Assembly: GCA_964016885.1 (NCBI GenBank)
Contig: OZ024745.1
Span: forward strand, 49,723,077-49,787,076
Reading direction: 5' to 3'
DNA length: 64,000 nucleotides
Source of the DNA: Eledone cirrhosa
Lineage: Eukaryota > Mollusca > Cephalopoda > Octopoda > Eledonidae
Part shown: positions 1-12,886 of the stretch, one piece after another
Position numbering within the stretch: position 1 is the stretch's first letter
Layout of the letters: each line of letters opens with the position of its first letter
Made by a program: the position numbers and the translations under genes
Notes under the pieces: model-generated
Databases searched by the model: none
What the model was told of the DNA's origin: nothing
Seen by the model: only the letters and a program-made list of their open reading frames with translations

Positions 1-925
1 TTTGCTTGATTTTACTCTTGCCAATAATTATGCTATCTTCCTTACATTTTTTTACTTTTCTTACACTAGATACTTCTGCTCCCTGTGAAGTTCCATCAAA
101 AGACCTTTGTACATTAAGTAAGTATCATTTACACCTGTGTTCCCATTTCTTCATTACAGCTTTAGTAATATAAACTTGGTCAACATTTAACTCTGTTTGC
201 TTCTTCTTTATGTCTTATTGGCAGCAGTGGTATATTTGTACAGTTCTCAATATTAAATTGTAGAAGAAACAGAGGACATGTGGACTTCATAAATTGCAGT
301 GAAGGCAGTCCATTTAAACAATAACTGCAAACTACTCAAGTGCCAGTGGCACAAGAAAATATATCCTGTTCATATTGTAACACAGCAAACTCATCAACAA
401 TGATTTTTTATTTTACTTAGTAGGTCCAGGGCAGCTTCTGTGATCATCACATACCTTTTGAGACTAGAGAGAGGGTGATGTGGTTGATGTTCTGTTTAAA
501 CTGGTGCAAGTCCACCTTTTTAGTTTTAGAAAGTCATAAGTAGGGAAGGAGTTCCATAAACCCAACTTTACTTCCTGGGCGAGAAAGACTTGGCAGAATA
601 GTTAAAGGCTTGAGCGTTTGGACACAATTTGAGTACTGAAAGGAGGAGAGTTGAGAGTACCTGAATGGAAGGGACATGAACTCAACAAGCTCTAATGAGC
701 AGATACCACTGTACTAATGGTACAAGTGGAAAAGGGAGTAGGTGGCACAACTAAGTGAAAGGCTGGAGAATGTCAATGTATCACTTTATGTCAACTGGCA
801 GTTTTCTCTTCTGTTATGTGCATTAAATGATAATGGAATGTGACAAATAGCAAAACACTCGTGACAGCATGAAAAAAATGGTCATAAAATGATGATGATG
901 ACTATTATTATTATCATTTTTATTG

Positions 926-1140
926 GTTGTTAAGGGTGATGGATTAGCAGAATTTTTAGAGTATCTGACAAATGCTTTGCAGCATTTAGTTACAGTCCTT
1001 TACATTCTGATTTCAAATCCTGTCAAGGCCAAATTTGCCTTTCACCCTTCTGGGGTCAATAAAATAAAGTACCAATCAAGAACTAGGGTCAAAATAATTG
1101 ACTTTTCTCTTCTGCCTGAATTACTGGCCTTGTGCCTGTT
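926..1140 (+). repeat. tRNA-derived SINE copy (GGGGTCAATAAAATAAAGTACC type)
   Basis: The copy has a degenerate RNA polymerase III B-box-like stretch (TTTCAAATCC), then a 'tttgcctttcacccttctgg' block and 'ggggtcaataaaataaagtacca'-like bases (split here by position: about 1,051-1,074). This is the layout of the octopus tRNA-related SINEs. It is old and diverged. Related copies lie at about 2,940-3,090, 5,960-6,135, 24,185-24,330 and 48,835-48,985 on the plus strand, and at 8,130-8,330, 16,400-16,500, 31,250-31,440 and 53,200-53,330 on the minus strand. Confidence 0.7.
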
Positions 1141-1380
1141 TGAAACAATTATTGATGGTTGTTAAATAAGGACACTGAACCTTGAAAACGTGTGAATTTA
1201 TTAAATTTGAAGACATTTTATTAATAATTAATTGATATTAAGTTTTTGTTATGTTCAACAACAACAACAATCAAATATAACATATAAAATATAGAAAACA
1301 AAAGAAGAAAATACTGATACAGTTGCATGTCATGCCCTCTTTATGAATGTCCTTTCACACCAACGTCTACAATATGACGG

Positions 1381-1580
1381 TATGTGGCTTAGTGGTTAGA
1401 ATACTGGATTTATGATCATAAGGTCATAGGTTCAATTCCTGGATTTGTGTTCTTGAGCAAGACACTTCATTTCAGGTTGTTGTTCATGATAGGACTGGGA
1501 CCTCTATCATTAAAACACCCAAGAAACTTCCTATGAGATACAACTCCATTGAAGAACAGCTAAACCTGGATAGGTGTAAG
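1381..1580 (+). repeat. tRNA-headed SINE copy (TGGCTTAGTGGTTAG type)
   Basis: The 5' end reads like a tRNA: TGTGGCTTAGTGGTTAGAA is an A-box region and GGTTCAATTCC a B box. It is followed by TTGAGCAAGACACTTCATTT and a tail with 'cctctatcattaaaacaccc'. It is a SINE and not a tRNA gene: the acceptor stem does not close and the body continues for more than 100 bp. The B box identifies the strand. A better preserved relative is at 56,155-56,385. Confidence 0.75.
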
Positions 1581-2007
1581 CTGCAAATTTCATTTAATTT
1601 CTTTTCCTAACAATGTGAACTCCCCAACTCCAACTTCTCATTCTCTTTTCCAGCTGGAATAGTATGTCTCATTGTTGTTTATTTTTCATTCTTGTTTCTA
1701 TTTTCAAGGTGAAGACTTACATTTGAGTGAATCAGGCAGTGATAGTGAATGAACCATCACCAATATGGCTCTGTAATATGGCTCTTGGCTGTGACATTTC
1801 TCTACTGACTGTCATCATAAGTGTTCTTCAGTATGTTCTTCCTTCTCTTGATCTCACCTCTCATACATACATAAGGATGACTGTATCTCACTTGTCATCA
1901 CTACTACAACTTACATGGTGGTCTAGAGATCAGAGGAACATGTCATCATTGTATGAAATAAACCATTTCTTTTCAAAAGTCTGCGACTGTATAGTGTCTT
2001 TTACAGG

Positions 2008-2276
2008 ATGCATGGCTTAGTGGTTAAAGTGTTTAGCTCACTGTCATAAATTCAATTCAATTCCTGGCTGCACGTTGTTTCCTGTTGCTCCAGTCTACTC
2101 AGCTGGCAAAAATGAGTTTTACCTGTAATTCAAAGGGCCCGCTTTGACATGTACTTTGTTGCGCTGAGAACTGCATATGGAATGCTCAGCCACTTGCATG
2201 TTAATTTCACCAGCTAGCTGTTCCATTGTTCAAATAAATGGATACTCTTCATCAGAACTGACAGAGGTCCAACAAC
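2008..2276 (+). repeat. tRNA-headed SINE copy, long body
   Basis: It starts GGATGCATGGCTTAGTGG, with a degenerate B box (TTCAATTCC) and then a body containing GTTGCTCCAGTCTACTCAGC and 'ctcagccacttgcatgtta'. The same family occurs reversed at about 10,216-10,500, 12,036-12,345, 49,497-49,715 and 53,380-53,700, so this is a roughly 270-320 bp dispersed family. No flanking duplication was identified by eye. Confidence 0.7.
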
Positions 2277-2340
2277 GGTATCTTTATATTCACCAACACA
2301 CACACACAAACCCTCTGCTTTAGTTATCTTGAGTTAGAAT

Positions 2341-2597
2341 TATCATTTTATATCCATTTTTCCATGCTTGCATGGATTGGATGATACCCAGAGCTTATCC
2401 GGTTGGGCAGAGCCTAGAACATATCCCAATTCATTTCAGAGCTACCCTCCAGCTGTCGCTGGTACTAATTTTCTGTTGAATGAACTGGAGCAACATAAAA
2501 TGAAGTGTCTTGCTCAAGGACATATCACCTGGTTTGAAAATTTAACCCACAATCTTATGATCATGAGTCAAACACCTTAACTACTAGGCCGTGCTAT
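2341..2597 (-). repeat. tRNA-headed SINE with LINE-like 3' tail
   Basis: Read on the minus strand, this copy begins with a tRNA-like head (GGCCTAGTAGTTAAGGTG) and passes through TTGAGCAAGACACTTCATTT. It ends in CCATGCAAGCATGGAAAA followed by an ATAAAATGAT stretch. That tail is the same as the one following LINE-coding remnants at 44,470-44,850 (+) and 45,471-45,743 (-). The open frame at 2,368-2,580 on the plus strand is antisense to this SINE and is not a gene. Confidence 0.7.
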
Positions 2598-5500
2598 CTA
2601 AATATCTAAAAATGAGTAAATGAGATAACAATTTTGCAATGGTGCCATGTATCAAGTCTACTCTGTAAAGTGGTAGTGCTAGTTTCATGATAAAATGCAC
2701 CCAGTATACACTGTAAAGTGATCATTTGACTTGTCTAATCTCAGAATGTGATGACCTATCCAACCCTTACCAGCATGGAAAACAGATATAAAACAGTGTT
2801 GATGATGATAATGATGAGACTATTAACTTTGTTATCTGCATTTATATCTACACTATCTTTCACAGTGTGAGCTCATATGGTCATGAGAAAAATCAAAGCT
2901 GTACATATAGAATTTGTTGATAATCAAATCAATAATCTCTGCACTGACTTCAGTTCAATGTTGGTTAGGCAGAGGCATTAGAGCATTGGATATGTCTTAT
3001 GGTATTTAATATATCTCATTGTATTCTGAGTTTAAATCCCACCTAGGTCAGCTTTGCTTTTCCTCATTCTGGGGTCAATAAATAAAGTGCCACTTTTGTG
3101 TGGTGGGCTAGTAGAATCATTATGGCATTGTATGGGATGCTTTGCGATATTTGTTCCAACCGTTTGCATTCTGAGTTCAAATCTTGCTGTGGCTTCATGG
3201 GTAATATATTTAATCTGTCACCCAGTTTAACACTAGTACCTGACACTTGAGGGTGTTTAGCAAATCCCACTCTGTTGCTAGTGCTTGGGACATGTCTCCA
3301 GTTTGAAGATACCTTCCTCTTATCATGCTTATGTATATATCTTGCTGTTCGTAATGCTTCATTATAATACTCGGTGTGTTCGTTAAAAATTCCTAGAGTA
3401 TTATAATGGAGCATTACAAAAAGCAGGACATATAAATAAGCTAAGATACATGGATAAAAGCGGGAGAAGTAAATATACTGCACACCACCGTACGAGAGGT
3501 AACTCATACTCTAAAAATAATTATAAATACTCTCGTCACAGGCAAAATACCAACAATAATGAACAACAAAAAGGTAAGAGTTCTCTTAATCCCCAGGAAA
3601 GACCCACAAAAGATAGCATCACAATAAACAAACTAGAAGCAGAAAATACCTCTAGTATAATCCAGTATTCAACACTGCAGTTAAAGTCTAGATTATCCTC
3701 CTTATTCTTTAGCCTGATCAATAAACATTTCCCACGGTCACATAAATACCATAAGATATTAAACAAATACTATTAGGTTATCTTACCCAACATCCATGAA
3801 CCTTGAAGCTTACATAAATAAATGGAATAAGAGATGCTTAGGCAACCATGATATTGAACATGATTCTATAGATAATGGGAGGCTCTCAACCGACACGGAC
3901 AACTGCACCTAAGGCAGTAAAAACTAGATGAGATTAAATCTATCACAACTTATTCTCATACCCACCACATCTAATAACAACAATAATAATAATGAACCAT
4001 CCCATAGAAAAGAGATAAGATGCAACTGCCCCATTCAGAATATGTATATGCACAATAACATGGTATACCAATGTGTAATCAATACAAAACAAAGTAAAAT
4101 ATATAGGGCTACTTCTAATGTATTTAAGAAATGATGGTATACCCATGTACATTCTTTTAAAAATAATAAACTTAGAAATTCTACAACTTTAGCCAACAAA
4201 ATATGGGAACTGGAAGAAAAAGGAACCAGATACAACATTTCCTGGGATTTGCCGACGAGTACAAATAGCACACGGGTATTTGCAATATATGTATACTAGA
4301 AATGTACTTGATAATTACCAGAAAAAAATTAATAAATAATAGATTAAAGTGGGTTTTCAATTGTAGACATAAACAGTTTAAAACTTTCTATCATAATCCC
4401 GTCTAGCATCAAAACTGATCCTGCAACCATACCCATAAGGCATATAGATAGAACCTAGCATCGACCTCAATTCTGGCTGTTTATCTCTCTACAATGCCAG
4501 GCAACATACAATACAACACTTTTCAACCTTAACAACAGGAACATTAAAATATCAATGATTTACCACCATCCACTGTGATGGCCGGATAAAGAATCATTTG
4601 ATTTCAGCAAAAGTGACCTGGCACAGACCAATGGCCATAAAACTACCCTCTACTCAACAAATCAACAACAACGTCCATCAACTATGTTAGCCATGCCTTG
4701 TGGAAAAATAAAAATAATGTTACTACCAATGATAATGATGGAGTTGTGACAACTGACATTCCCTGACTACACTATATACACATCTCTCAATATATTTTAA
4801 TACGGTTATAATTTTATACAACCTAGATTTCTCTTTTGTGATATGTCTTCTATATATATATAAACGTTACCCTGGATGAATGAAATCTTTGTTAAACTTT
4901 GACAAGCTGATAGATCATGGTGCTGACACAAAATATTTAAATTTGAGTTCTCCGAAAAAAACACATCAGATTAGCAATTCTAGATATGCTCACCTACATA
5001 TCAATGAAACACGTGTCAGTTACCTAATAAATGTTAATCCTTTAACTGTGAAATTGGTGTATCCATGTGATTTATTAATTTCTATATAAATACTCCAGGA
5101 ATTAACTTCATTGTACCTGCAGTTGATCACTACAGAAACACTATAAGTGATTCATCTGTTGAGTCAAAAACCACTGCATGTTGTCATAGTCTTTGATTTC
5201 AAACTCAACTAATGAAAACCGATTGCTACTATAATCTATCTATCTATGTATAAAGTATATACACAGTGGGTAACCAAATCTGAGCCAATGTGTAAATAAA
5301 TATACATATTTTTAATATATAGACATGCCAAAAATACAAATTTCCCTGTAAATTGAAAAATGATAAACACTTTTAATTGATTTTCAGGTCTAGTTGGCTC
5401 TTCTTCAGTAGGCATGAATAACATCTAAACAACCACAAGAAAATTTGATGAGCTTCTATACCCATTTGCTCATAGTAGTTTTCTGAAAACGACATAGTAA

Positions 5501-6598
5501 TTGGCATATAATTAGCACTTGTATTTTTTACAAACATTACCAACTATTTCAACAATCATATAAAGTGGGAAAATTTTCGTTTTGATAAAGTAATGGTTTG
5601 CTAAAGCTCTCGGCACTGCTGTAGAGCTGTTGGAACAGGCTGGTGATCTTTGAGGTGCACCAATGAGCTTGAGAATTTTCCTAAGGGATGCATGGTCAAC
5701 ATGTTGAAAGCCGCTTAGAGGTTAGCGATCTCTGCAGAACTCCCGAGATCTTTCAATAATGAGATATAGGGTAGAGGCATTACCCTCCTCATCATCGCAA
5801 GTAAGCTCTTTACTAAGATCATCCTCAGCCATGCTTTTCTTTCCATTAGAGGCTGACACCGGCCAGTTTTAACTAAATTATCCAAAATGTCTTTTATTTT
5901 TATTATTTGAGGGAGATTTTGCAGCTATTTCTAGCAAGTCGTTAAGGAGTCAGAAAAAGTACCTAGAGTATTTAGTTGAGATAAATTACGTCCTGAGTTC
6001 AAATCTCGCAGACGTCAATATTATCTTTCATCCTTCTGCGGTCGGTAAAATAAGTACCAGTCATGTACTGGGTGGATTTTAATCAACTTTACCTTTCCCC
6101 AAAAATGTGCTTGTCTCGTGCCTAAATCAGAACTTTTTTCTAGCTACTTAGGTTTATAGTTAGCAGACGATTTAAATGAATTGTCTCCCTTATATTCCCT
6201 CTCTAAATTTATATTGTTCAACAGTTTGTTTACAACACACATTACAGACATTTTATTCACTCCGCCTTTTTTATTTTCCGTGATGTACATTAGTTACAGA
6301 ACCAAGAAATCGTGATATCTAAATTACCATATTTCTCTTATAAATAACATTTAATATTCTGTATTTTTTCATTCTCTTCACAGCAGAGATATTTTCCCCC
6401 AGTACTTGAGCTTTATTTTCAAATTATGGGAATGTCAGTTTAATACGTTAAAGATGTCTCTCATAAAGAAATCCTGTTCTTCTCACTTATTGTTATAGTT
6501 GCATGTTATTATATTGTTGGTGCTAAAGTGAATAGGAATCAATTTAAAGATACTGTATATACGCGTATATTCACTAAATAATCCAACAAACATCTACA

Positions 6599-9500
6599 AT
6601 GAAACAAACAGAAGTTCCTTTTATTTCTTCTATGCAGAAGTTGCTGTTATATGAGACTAAGGCGGTAAGTTTATACGAATCTTTATTCTTTGTTAACCAT
6701 TTATAAATGTTATAGAGAAAAAAGAAATCAAATTTATTATAAAACTATAATAATCTTGTTATAATTCTCTTGAGCGAAATAACCGCCGCTACACTCTATC
6801 AAATTTTTGTGTAATCGATGAATGAAAATCTGGTGTCCGTTAACCCTTAGATATGTACCTGTTATAAGTTTTATTTATGTCTAGGATGCTTTATAGATAG
6901 AATATACATAACTTTAGTATAAAGTACTCAATATTAACCCCCCCCCCCCAAAAAAAAAAAAATCGAAGTTAACACTTTCATGGGAAGGGGGTCATACTTT
7001 TTGACAATGTACAGAAAGAAAGGTATTTTAGTTAAATGCTACAGTAATTAGTTGTGAAGATTGTGAAACTACTATTAGGTAATATATATATATGAAGTAT
7101 TCCATAAAAGTATGTTTTTTTTACATCGTATTTATTGTGTTGTTTAAAATACCAAGTTGCGTAATATGTCTCGATATTTTTTCAGTAAGTTTCATCATTT
7201 ACTATCAGGCGATGCTCCAGCAAGGCCTTAAGCATGATAGCTAAAACAAACTAAATAACATCAAGGAACTTCTGCACATTGTACAAATGTAATATTTACC
7301 ACTGGTATTTATTGAGGTAGAAAGAAAATCAAGGGGAGGTAATAGATAGAATCGGCAGAGAAATTTAGAAAATGTAATTAATTACAAAAGATTAACAGTA
7401 AAAAATGTGTATAGACACATGTTTATTTATCCAGTTAAATTTATAGTTTAATAATAAATGTTTATGTATTCAGTTCAATATGATAGGTGGTAGGGTACAA
7501 TTTGAGAACGATTTGGCTGCTATGTCTAGCATATCAAAAGATCGCGTAAAGGCTCTTATTAATTCGTCGTTGATGTTTAATACCAAAGTCTTACCAACCA
7601 TGATTTCTCCCGCATATTTTCAATCGTAGTGTTATCTAGATTTACATTATCCATCGTGTCCTTCCTGTAAGGTGTAATTTGACTGCTATTTTACTATTTC
7701 GGTGTGTCCATTTGTAAAATCTAGAATTAGGGGAATTGGGACAGGGACAACAAATTAGCCAAACTTTAATGACTAAAATCGTTTTCATTATTTATTGGCA
7801 GTATCAGTAGAGGGTCGGACGCTATGCTTTCCAGCATAATTACGTCCCTTTACGATCTGAGTTCAAATCCCGCCGAGGTTGACTTTGCCTTTCATCCTTA
7901 CGGGGTCGATAAAATAAAGTACAGTAATGTACTGGTTAATTGCTGGCCTTGTGCCTAAAGTAGAAACAATTATTTATTATATTGACTTGATATGATAGGT
8001 CATCTCTCCTCGGATATTTGAAGGAGAAGAAGAATCATCTTATTGTTGATTGTTTCGTATTAAAGTATATTTTAAGTATCGAGCAATTACCGTACACAAT
8101 GGTTTCTAACTTAAGCACAAAGCCAGCAATTTGGGGGAGTTGGGGGTTCAGTTGATTAGATTGACCTCACCAGTTGACTGATACTCTATTTTATCAGCCC
8201 AGGAAGAGTGGAAGCAAAGCTGATCTCGGCAGGATACGAACGTAAAGGGCTGGGATGTTGCATAGCATTCGTTTGATGCTTTAACGATACTGCCACTTGA
8301 TTTTACATTAATTTAACTAATAAATCATTCAGAATTTTTATATACAAATTAATCGTGTAAAGTTTTCTTCATTTGTTTGTCTCTACTGGGTGTTGATGTA
8401 GTTATTTACTCCTTTAGAATTGAGAATTTTAATTGTTGTTATTTAGCTTCAGGGAACCCAGGATTACATTATTCATGTCTTTCTTTTTAAAGTCTGTAAG
8501 TTGCAATTTGAGTGAGATTTGGTTGCTTTTCCTAGCAGGGTGAACTCCCACGTAGAGGCTCTTTCATTGTCTCAGAGGATCTTTAGTGATTATATAATGC
8601 ATAATCTTCCATGTATTGGAAATCTATAGTGAGTTTATTCAACAAGTCATCAACACCACACTCCATTTCCTTTCTTTTGAAAAGGAGGCCTAACCTTGGA
8701 ATATGAATTATAAGATAAAAGGAAGCTGAGAATTAAATTCTTTGTTTTTAAAATATGAGTGAAAGTGACGTCCGAACTAGTATCCTTCGCTACCAACTAA
8801 CTTACCCTTTGCCTCTGGGGTCCCAGCTAACAGGATGGAGAATACATTGCCCCAGAGGATGGTGAGAGAGACGCACTGGAACAGCCACTCCACCTTGTGA
8901 GGCTCGCACTGATCCAATAGCAGCAAGTAGTGATGTGGTCTGGGGGCCAAGAACACCAGAAGTCTCCACTGCTACAGGTTCTATCACAAACCTATCCAAG
9001 TACGGCCGATAATTGGACAGTTTGCCCACTTCAGCTTGGCAGGCAACAGATCCTGGGCTGGTAGCCAAATGCACCAGGTTGCCACTAGAGTAGGTGTTAC
9101 AGCATGTGGCATCCCAGATGAGGAGCTTACTCCCACAGAACGGGAGGATTGTCATGCCGTCTGGGCTTTTGTCATCTCCTGTCTAACCCTGCTAGCTCGA
9201 TCTGGGAAGAGAAGCCTGCGCTGTCCAGGCCATGCTTTATGATCTGGTTGAGAGCAGCATGGTGTGGGAAATGTTTGTCCTTGGGCCCACAAAGCTAACC
9301 CCTGCTTTAACTGAGAAAATGGCCTTAAAACAATTGTTGCTTGTTGTTTTGTGTCTGAATATAGACCATCTCAGTTTTCTTGCTATTGTATTCTATTGTA
9401 TTTACTCATTTTCAGCGTATATATGTGGTTGGATCAAATAACGATGAGACCAAGTTTCGTATTCTCAAGATTCACAGGAATGAGCCACGTGAGCTAATTA

Positions 9501-12500
9501 TGGAAGATGACATGGTAAGGACAAAAATTGTATCCATCTTTCAAATTTTCTCCACTAAATGCAAGCATTACTCTGTAAAGGGATTGCAAAGCAAACTTCT
9601 TAACCACCTAAATGTTTTTTTTTTCATTGTTTCCAGAAAGTGTACACTGCAGATGAAGTACGTAATACTCTTGCAATGATTGAATCGGGTAACAGACCCC
9701 TTTCAAGTATTCTAAAAGGTGGCTCTGGTTTGTTTAAATCTGAATCTGCTTTTGGTATTGCTGGTAAGTTATAGCACTTTTTACACTATCTTTTGACTGC
9801 CCTTCATGTTGTTGTTGTTTCTGCTTCTTTTATAAAATGGTTGAATTGAGTTATAGTTTTGTAAAGCGAAACATATTTTCTAATTTCATATCCACCCGAT
9901 GCTTCATAGGTGATTCATTAGCTTTCATTACTAACTGATCCATATAGCTGCTGCTTTTTTCTCTCTTTTTTTTCTTTTTCTTTCTTTTTCTTTTTCAATA
10001 CTTATTGCTATTTCTTGGCATCTTGAATCACCAAACCAACTCTCTACTTACTGCTATCTCCTGGGGTAACTTTTCAGTCCTGACTGCTGGGGCAAATAGG
10101 GAACATCCACCTGAGGTTTTTGCACTTCAGAGTGACAGAATGAACAAAAATGAAAGAAAGAGCTTGACAGCCTTTCATTGGTTGGTTTGTGCTGTTTCTG
10201 TTACATAAAAGTTTTCGATGATGAGTGCTCCAGTTGATTCAAACAATAGAACTGCCTACTTGAGAAATTAAGGAGTATGTGGCTGAGTATTCTACAGACA
10301 TGTGCACCCTTAACATGGTTCTCAGGGAGAGTCAGCATGACAAAATGTGTTAGGAGGCTGACTTCTAAAATTAGCGGTACAATTCATTTTTGTCACCTGA
10401 ATGAACTGGAGCATCATGAAATAGTGTCTTGTTCAAGGACACATGTCACCTGATCAAGGAATCAAACTCATGAACTGAATGCCCTAACCATGCACCTTCA
10501 CTAACTCTACATACATATATACTTATATACATACACATATACTTTCTGAAAATATGTCTCTAGCCCCTGTCTCTTATCTCTTCATACCTAATTCTGTCTT
10601 TCGACCTGATATCCAATATTCTTTCTCTGGCATATTGTATTGTTGGGATGATTTTTCCATCCCCTTGTTTATCTTCCATATTCTGTTCCTCTATACAACT
10701 GTAGGTAACATTTCAAGAACACTGCCCATTTCAAGACATTATAATTGATAAACTATTGTCTCTTCTTCTCAAAATAGAATTCTTAGCGTGGAAGATAGAT
10801 GTTAAACGATGATGATGTGAAACATTATGTAATATTCTTTCTTTTATCCAGGGTTTGTACGTTTTTTGGAAGGCTATTATATGATCTTAATAACAAAACG
10901 GCGCCGAGTTGCATTAATTGGTCCCCACACAATCTATAAAGTTGAAGACACATGTATGATTTATATACCTAATTTAGGAACTCATCATATTCATTCTGAT
11001 GAAAGCCGGTATGACATTGCTGTTTTTTCTTCAATTTTCTTTTTTATTATATTAGAGTTGCTTTTATATGACTGCTATTATACGATTTTTTTCTTATACA
11101 CAACAATTGTTCTAAAACTACTTTCTCTATGATAGATTTCATGCTTATCAGTTCTTTTTTGAGGCAATGTTTTCCAGCTGGATGTTCTTCCTAGCACCAA
11201 TCCTTAATGACTGCTATTATATGATCTCTGTTATATAACTGCTCTTATATGACTGTCCTTCTATAACTTCTATTATATGACTTCTATTATGACTTCTATT
11301 AGATGGCTGCTGTTATATGACTGTTATTATATGACTGTATGTAAAGTGAAGTTAACAGTTTTTCTGTGTTATTAAATGACTAAAATGACTCTTCCCAGAT
11401 GTTATTGATTTAGTTTCAACACACAGTCTCAAGTCCAATGCAACTCCGAAATCTAGTACAATCATTAGTATAGAGATTTAAAATTTTACTAATTACTGTG
11501 TTTAAGTCAATCTTGTAATTCTGTTTTATTCTAGGTATGTGAAAATGTTTCAGAATGTAGATCTTTCTAGTAATTTCTACTTCAGGTAAGATAATTTTCA
11601 TTCTAAAATCATGTAATGAGTAACACTTTTGATACCAACCAGCCTGAAACCACTCATAGATCTATAATAGAAAACTTCATTTTCAAGTGTTTCTATTTAT
11701 CTTAAAACCTGCCATCATAATTTTATGGAAGAAACTTCATAAGATTTCTAAGTTAGGCGCAAAACCAGCAATCTCATGAAGAAGAGAAAGTTGATTATAT
11801 TGAAAGTTATTTGAGAAACAGCAGCAGTATTTTTCATTAGAAATATAACAAAACTGTAAATATTATGTTGATGGCCATTTGCCATATATTGATGGCATAG
11901 TTGTGTAGTTAAGATGTTTGCTTCACAACCTCATGGTATCAGGTTTATTCTGTGTAGCACCTTGTGCAAGTATCTTTTATTATATCCTGAGGCTGCCCAA
12001 TACATCGTGTTTACATGAAGTTTAGTAGACATAAACTGTGTGTGTGACGAACCTCCGTTGGTTCCTATGATAAATGTTCAAGTTGTTTCAAGAATGGAAC
12101 AGCCTGTTTGTGAAATTTGTGTGAAAATGGTTGATTATTCCACAGACACATGCACTCTTAACGTAGTTCTCAGAGAGATTCAGCATAACATATGTAACAA
12201 GGTTGACCCTTTGAATTACAGACACAACTCATTTTTGCTGGCTGAGTGGACTGGAGCAATGGAAATGTGCCACCAGGAATCAAATTCATGTCCTTACATT
12301 CATGAACCAAACACCCTAATCACTAAACCATGTGCTTTCATATGTGTTGACGTCTCACTGCTACCAACGCTATTTTTCCAAACTCAAGAAAGCATTTAAG
12401 TATAAGTTTGAAAGCAGAGGCAATGGAGAGGAGTTCCAACTAGATCCTGTTAAAATCTCCATACAGTTTAAATACACAACAAGTCTCTAATATCTGAATG

Positions 12501-12848
12501 GCTAAATGTCAGCAGAAGGGCACCCAGGAGTCATGATCTGGATGCTGCCTGGCCCCCTTAGTGTGTAAGAAGTTAAGGGCTGAAACACTTGCTTGAGTGG
12601 GGTTTCTTCTCTGAAGACCTTCTGCTTTCCAACTCTCCTGAGAGTTTCTTCCCACTGTATCATTGTTGAGGTATATGTATGGCCACTGCCTTCGGTCGCT
12701 TTTATTTTTGGCATCACAATTTTAAACTTTTGTTTGAACTCTGGATGGACGATAATGTATTAACTTCTCGCTCCATTGAGTGCTTCGTGATTGTCTCAAA
12801 CAACTCGATAATTACTTGCTATGTAGCAGCTACAACTTCGATTTATAC

Positions 12849-12886
<38 letters not shown>

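Larger units (their letters stand above)
1..6598. other. repeat-rich intergenic region upstream of FIG4
   Basis: I see no convincing coding exon here. The stretch holds several SINE copies (listed separately), short AT-rich DNA and small degenerate open frames without recognisable domains. A block at about 3,400-4,800 has locally open frames rich in Asn, Lys and Ser and a slightly different composition. It could be the remains of a retroelement, but no diagnostic motif is visible. The last few hundred bases before 6,599 should contain the FIG4 promoter and 5' UTR. I cannot identify a TATA box or transcription start. Confidence 0.6.

Noticed and set aside
3450..3776. 108-codon Asn/Lys-rich frame upstream of FIG4
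   Set aside because: It has no recognisable motif, overlaps minus-strand frames of equal quality, and the composition alone explains its openness.
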